Shown in pieces: positions 42,941-45,656 of a stretch of 45,656 bases of DNA. A program made the translations under genes and the position numbers. The number at the start of each line of letters is the position of its first letter. Within the stretch, counting starts at the first letter, position 1. The notes under the pieces were generated by a model. That model made no database searches, was not told the DNA's origin, and saw only the letters and a program-made list of their open reading frames with translations. The stretch comes from Lewinella sp039816955 (GTDB taxonomy: Bacteria > Bacteroidota > Bacteroidia > Chitinophagales > Saprospiraceae): assembly GCA_039816955.1 (NCBI GenBank), contig JBCBWU010000024.1, positions 1-45,656 of the forward strand. Reading direction: 5' to 3'.

Positions 42941-43870
42941 ATGAAAGCCAAATACATTGTCTACAGTCTTTTCTTGGCCATTCTCTTCACCGGGTGCCAA
43001 GCCACGGAAGCTTATCGCAAAGCACAGACCGCCTTCAGCCAGGGAGCTGCCATTGAGATGCGTGACCGTTTCGCGGATGCGCAAGTAGAACTCCCCAACA
43101 ACTTCTTCTACTTTAATGACTTTTATCGAACCAATACGGAGGTAGACCCCAACCGTACTGCCCCTAATTATTACGCGGAGGCGCTAAAGGAAGCAACCGC
43201 TGCCCTGAAAGGCAAAAAACAGTTATCTAAAAACCTGGCCCTCGATAACACCTACGCCATTCAAGCTTTGAGCCTGTGGCGTTTGGGCAAGTATAAAGAG
43301 GCTAAAGAAGTAGCCGCAGTAGCAGTACCCTTACTAGAAAAAAATGAGGGGGACGAAAGTGATTTTCGCGACTTAGCAATGATGCAAGCGCTACCCGGCT
43401 TGATCAACATCGACGAATCCTATACCGCAGTGGAGCAGATCCAGCGTTTGGGAACCGCCCTCACAGAAGCGGAGGACGAAGAACAACGCCAGGCCAACTA
43501 TCAACAAATTAAGACCTTGTTCAACGATCATTTCTTAAGTGATGCGGATGGTGCTCCTTCCGTCACGAGGGGTTTGGCCATTATTGAGCGCGCAATCACG
43601 AATGCCGAAGATGAAAATGCCGTAAGCCTCTACCTGCGTAACGCACAACTGGCCGGTATTGATAACTGGGGGGATGCCTTCCAAGTCGTCTTCCTCAGTG
43701 CTCGCCGCTTGGATAACAACTCAACAGAAGGAACCTGGGTACTGGAAGGGCGGGACACCTACAAAGACCTGCTCAAAGAATACATGCGCAAATTGGAAAG
43801 CAGCCTACCAGACGGCCAAACCAATAAGCTGTATCAGTACTGGACTCGCATCCTGGGTGGCACCATGTAA
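42941..43870 (+). CDS. Lipoprotein, helical (TPR-like), unknown function
   Basis: 309 residues. The signal ends LFTGC with Cys19, so it is lipidated and probably faces the periplasm or outer membrane. The mature part is helical: YYAEALKEATAALKGKKQL, ALDNTYAIQALSLWRLGKYKEAKEVA and AVPLLEKNEGDE have TPR-like helix pairs of the kind used for protein contacts. The C-terminus (GTWVLEGRDTYKDLLKEYMRKLE) is also helical. It lies 9 bases after the giant repeat gene on one transcript, so the two may work together across the inner membrane. No family name can be given with confidence. Confidence 0.72.
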   Translation: MKAKYIVYSLFLAILFTGCQATEAYRKAQTAFSQGAAIEMRDRFADAQVELPNNFFYFNDFYRTNTEVDPNRTAPNYYAEALKEATAALKGKKQLSKNLALDNTYAIQALSLWRLGKYKEAKEVAAVAVPLLEKNEGDESDFRDLAMMQALPGLINIDESYTAVEQIQRLGTALTEAEDEEQRQANYQQIKTLFNDHFLSDADGAPSVTRGLAIIERAITNAEDENAVSLYLRNAQLAGIDNWGDAFQVVFLSARRLDNNSTEGTWVLEGRDTYKDLLKEYMRKLESSLPDGQTNKLYQYWTRILGGTM

Positions 43871-43872
43871 GG

Positions 43873-44571
43873 CTACTTAAACCAGCCTTTGACAGCAGTA
43901 CGGTGGTTTTTACCAATTGGCAATAACTCACCGTTGCTCATCTTTAGTTGATTACCCTCCACATAATCAATGCACGCCCGCTGAACGATGTACGATTTAT
44001 GGATGCGGGAGAATAGGGAGGGTAATTCTTGCTCGAAGCTGGTCAGCGTACGGGGAGTCAACAGGTACTTATCCGCCAGCCAGACTTTGACGTAGTTACC
44101 GTAGCTTTCCACGTAGATAATATCCAGTACACTTATCTGGACCTGACGCTTATCTACCTTGACAAATATCTTCTCCACCGCAGGTTCTTCATTCGCCACC
44201 ACGGATGCAGTAGTTTTGGTTTCCTTCACCTTCATCACGGCCTGTAGGAAACGCTCAAAACGGAAAGGCTTAAGCAGATAATCAGTCACCTGTAATTCAT
44301 AACCTTCCAGCGCATACTCTTCGTAGGCCGATGTAACAATCACGGCGGGTCGATCAGTCAAGGTGCGGAGGAAGTCCAATCCTTTTAGCGTGGGCATATT
44401 GATATCGAGAAACAGCAGGTCTACACCGCCAGTTTGCAGAAGTGCATAAGCATCAGTAGCCTTGTATACTTGCCCGACAATTTTCAAAAAGGGTAAATCT
44501 TTGGCGTACTGGAGGATCACTTTATGCGCCAGGGGCTCATCATCAATAATCAATGCCTTGAGGATATTCAT
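43873..44571 (-). CDS. LytTR-family response regulator
   Basis: 232 residues. The receiver domain (1-120) has phosphoacceptor D56 in LLFLDINMPTLKG and the conserved Lys in LLKPFRFERFL. The LytTR DNA-binding domain (about 130-232) contains DIIYVESYGNYVKVWLADK, FSRIHKSYIVQ and LPIGKNHR. The start codon overlaps the kinase stop in an ATGA, so the two genes are translationally coupled. Typical Bacteroidota LytS/LytR-like pair; target genes unknown. Its stop lies 2 bases from the convergent lipoprotein stop. Confidence 0.93.
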   Translation of the reverse strand: MNILKALIIDDEPLAHKVILQYAKDLPFLKIVGQVYKATDAYALLQTGGVDLLFLDINMPTLKGLDFLRTLTDRPAVIVTSAYEEYALEGYELQVTDYLLKPFRFERFLQAVMKVKETKTTASVVANEEPAVEKIFVKVDKRQVQISVLDIIYVESYGNYVKVWLADKYLLTPRTLTSFEQELPSLFSRIHKSYIVQRACIDYVEGNQLKMSNGELLPIGKNHRTAVKGWFK

Positions 44572-45656
44572 AGCATTAGTTTTATAGAAGCCGTAAATCG
44601 CTCGGCATCTTCAACCATCTGAAATTCGTGGCGATTGGGGAAGTGAACTGCTAATCGTCGTTTAAGATTACTCAGGCCTATACCCGCATCAGCTGGCACT
44701 GCAGGCTTGGAGGCTTTAGAGTTCGCACAACTAAACTCCACCACCTCATCTTCCTGTCTTAAGGTCAGGTGAAGAAAAGCAGGTTTTTCCGCCGGTTCGA
44801 TACCGTGCTTGAAGGCATTTTCTACCAAGATCACAAACAGTAATGGGGGGATGCGGCATTCCCGATCCTCAATATCAATATCAAATTTCAGGTCCAATCC
44901 CTGATGCAAACGCAGGGACTGTAGATCCAAATAGCCTTGCAGGTAATCCAGCTCTTGCTGCAGGCTCACCTCCTCTTTTTGGCCTTGATAAATCACATAA
45001 CGCATCAGATCGGATAACTTGAGTACCACCTCTGGCGTTTCTCGCTCTTGCGTCAAGCTCATGGCGTAGAGATTATTCAAGGTATTGAAAAAGAAATGGG
45101 GGTTAATTTGCTGTTTGAGCAGTTGCAGTTCAGTGGCGGTCTTTTCTTTTTCCAAAACGGTAATCGCTCGCTGTTTCCGGTACCATTCCACCACTATAAT
45201 GAAGGGTAACGTAAGCAAAAAGAAGATTGATGCTAAAGTGAAATTAAGGTCATTTAGCACCTCTGGCACTATCCCTACGGGGTGGATTTTGTATTGATGA
45301 ACCGCAGGAAAAAGGGATATAAATAGGTTTTGCAGGGGCACAAACAGTAGAAGAAAGCCAACCGCCCCCAGTACGTAGTGTAGCAGCCCTCCTTGTTGTA
45401 ACAAGCGATTAAACAACCAATGGTGATGAACGTAATAGATCACATAATACGTACTGAAGATGATAAACACCTGTAGCACCGCCCCTAGATATAGCAAGAC
45501 AGTAGTCGCTGTGCCCAGACCTCGGACTGCTTCTTGAAAATAGTTGCTCACCAAGACGATACCAAAAGCAAACAAGGCTAAAACGATCACTGCTAAACGC
45601 CGGATATTCCAATCTGCTATCGAACGCAAGCGCGGCCGTGCACGCCAGCTTTCATT
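44568..45656 (-). CDS. LytS-type sensor histidine kinase (5' end outside the window)
   Basis: At least 362 residues. Four membrane helices in the first 160 residues lead to a His_kinase domain with QQINPHFFFNTLNNLYAMS, where the His after NP is the likely phosphoacceptor, then EVSLQQELDYLQGYLDLQ and an ATPase domain with VILVENAFKHGIEPA and GIGLSNLKRRL. There is no ATG at the 5' end: the first possible start in frame is TTG 45629, and the frame stays open to the window edge (NESWRARPR before it). I therefore mark it partial. Signal unknown. Partner of the LytTR regulator. Confidence 0.9.
   Translation of the reverse strand, partial: NESWRARPRLRSIADWNIRRLAVIVLALFAFGIVLVSNYFQEAVRGLGTATTVLLYLGAVLQVFIIFSTYYVIYYVHHHWLFNRLLQQGGLLHYVLGAVGFLLLFVPLQNLFISLFPAVHQYKIHPVGIVPEVLNDLNFTLASIFFLLTLPFIIVVEWYRKQRAITVLEKEKTATELQLLKQQINPHFFFNTLNNLYAMSLTQERETPEVVLKLSDLMRYVIYQGQKEEVSLQQELDYLQGYLDLQSLRLHQGLDLKFDIDIEDRECRIPPLLFVILVENAFKHGIEPAEKPAFLHLTLRQEDEVVEFSCANSKASKPAVPADAGIGLSNLKRRLAVHFPNRHEFQMVEDAERFTASIKLML

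Overview
The window looks like a chromosomal segment of a Bacteroidota bacterium, most likely class Saprospiria (Lewinella/Haliscomenobacter-like). Grounds: a secreted PKD protein with a gliding-motility-associated (type IX secretion) C-terminal domain, a 289-residue primary sigma factor without region 1.1, families seen mainly in this phylum (DUF3667, START-like, the 568-residue DUF6909-like family), few Shine-Dalgarno sites, and repeated upstream boxes of the form TAnnTTTG, the Bacteroidota -7 element. I see no tRNA, rRNA, CRISPR array, insertion sequence or prophage.

Layout. 1-546: 3' end of a geranylgeranyl-reductase-like flavoprotein whose tail runs into a short tandem repeat. 547-1240: gene-free, GC-rich hairpins and a terminator with no obvious gene. 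1241-4990: a 1249-residue lipoprotein joining a metallophosphoesterase, a kinase-like segment and a BamA-like barrel. 5134-9197 (minus): YfbM-like protein, DUF3667 membrane protein, muramoyl amidase, pyrophosphatase, HupE/UreJ protein. 9405-14655 (plus): di-haem peroxidase, riboflavin synthase, trehalase, aldose epimerase, small membrane protein. 14658-21074 (minus): macrodomain protein, M1 aminopeptidase, membrane protein, secreted PKD protein. 21367-22116: FabG. 22187-28855 (minus): secreted small protein, PhoB/PhoR-type two-component pair, NtrC-type regulator with no C-terminal HTH, flavodoxin-like oxidoreductase, FabI. 29032-33063: beta-mannosidase, START-like protein (minus), primary sigma factor. 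33169-34446 (minus): GlgC. 34809-43870 (plus): MarR-GNAT fusion, DUF6909-like protein, GNAT acetyltransferase, a 1398-residue protein of 263-residue repeats, a lipoprotein. 43873-45656 (minus): LytTR response regulator and its kinase, which runs off the window.

Most genes are housekeeping or carbohydrate functions: trehalase, epimerase and mannosidase release or process sugars, GlgC feeds glycogen synthesis, FabG and FabI belong to fatty-acid elongation. The less ordinary content is the phosphatase/kinase-like/barrel fusion; the uncharacterised plus-strand block 36356-43870; a 77-nt sequence at 36164-36240 that folds on paper into a four-way junction in which every base outside three short loops is paired; a structured leader with its own terminator-like hairpin in front of the sigma gene; and degenerate short repeats sitting at the 3' ends of several genes. 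One of these repeats starts right at the stop codon of the NtrC-type gene that lacks its DNA-binding domain.
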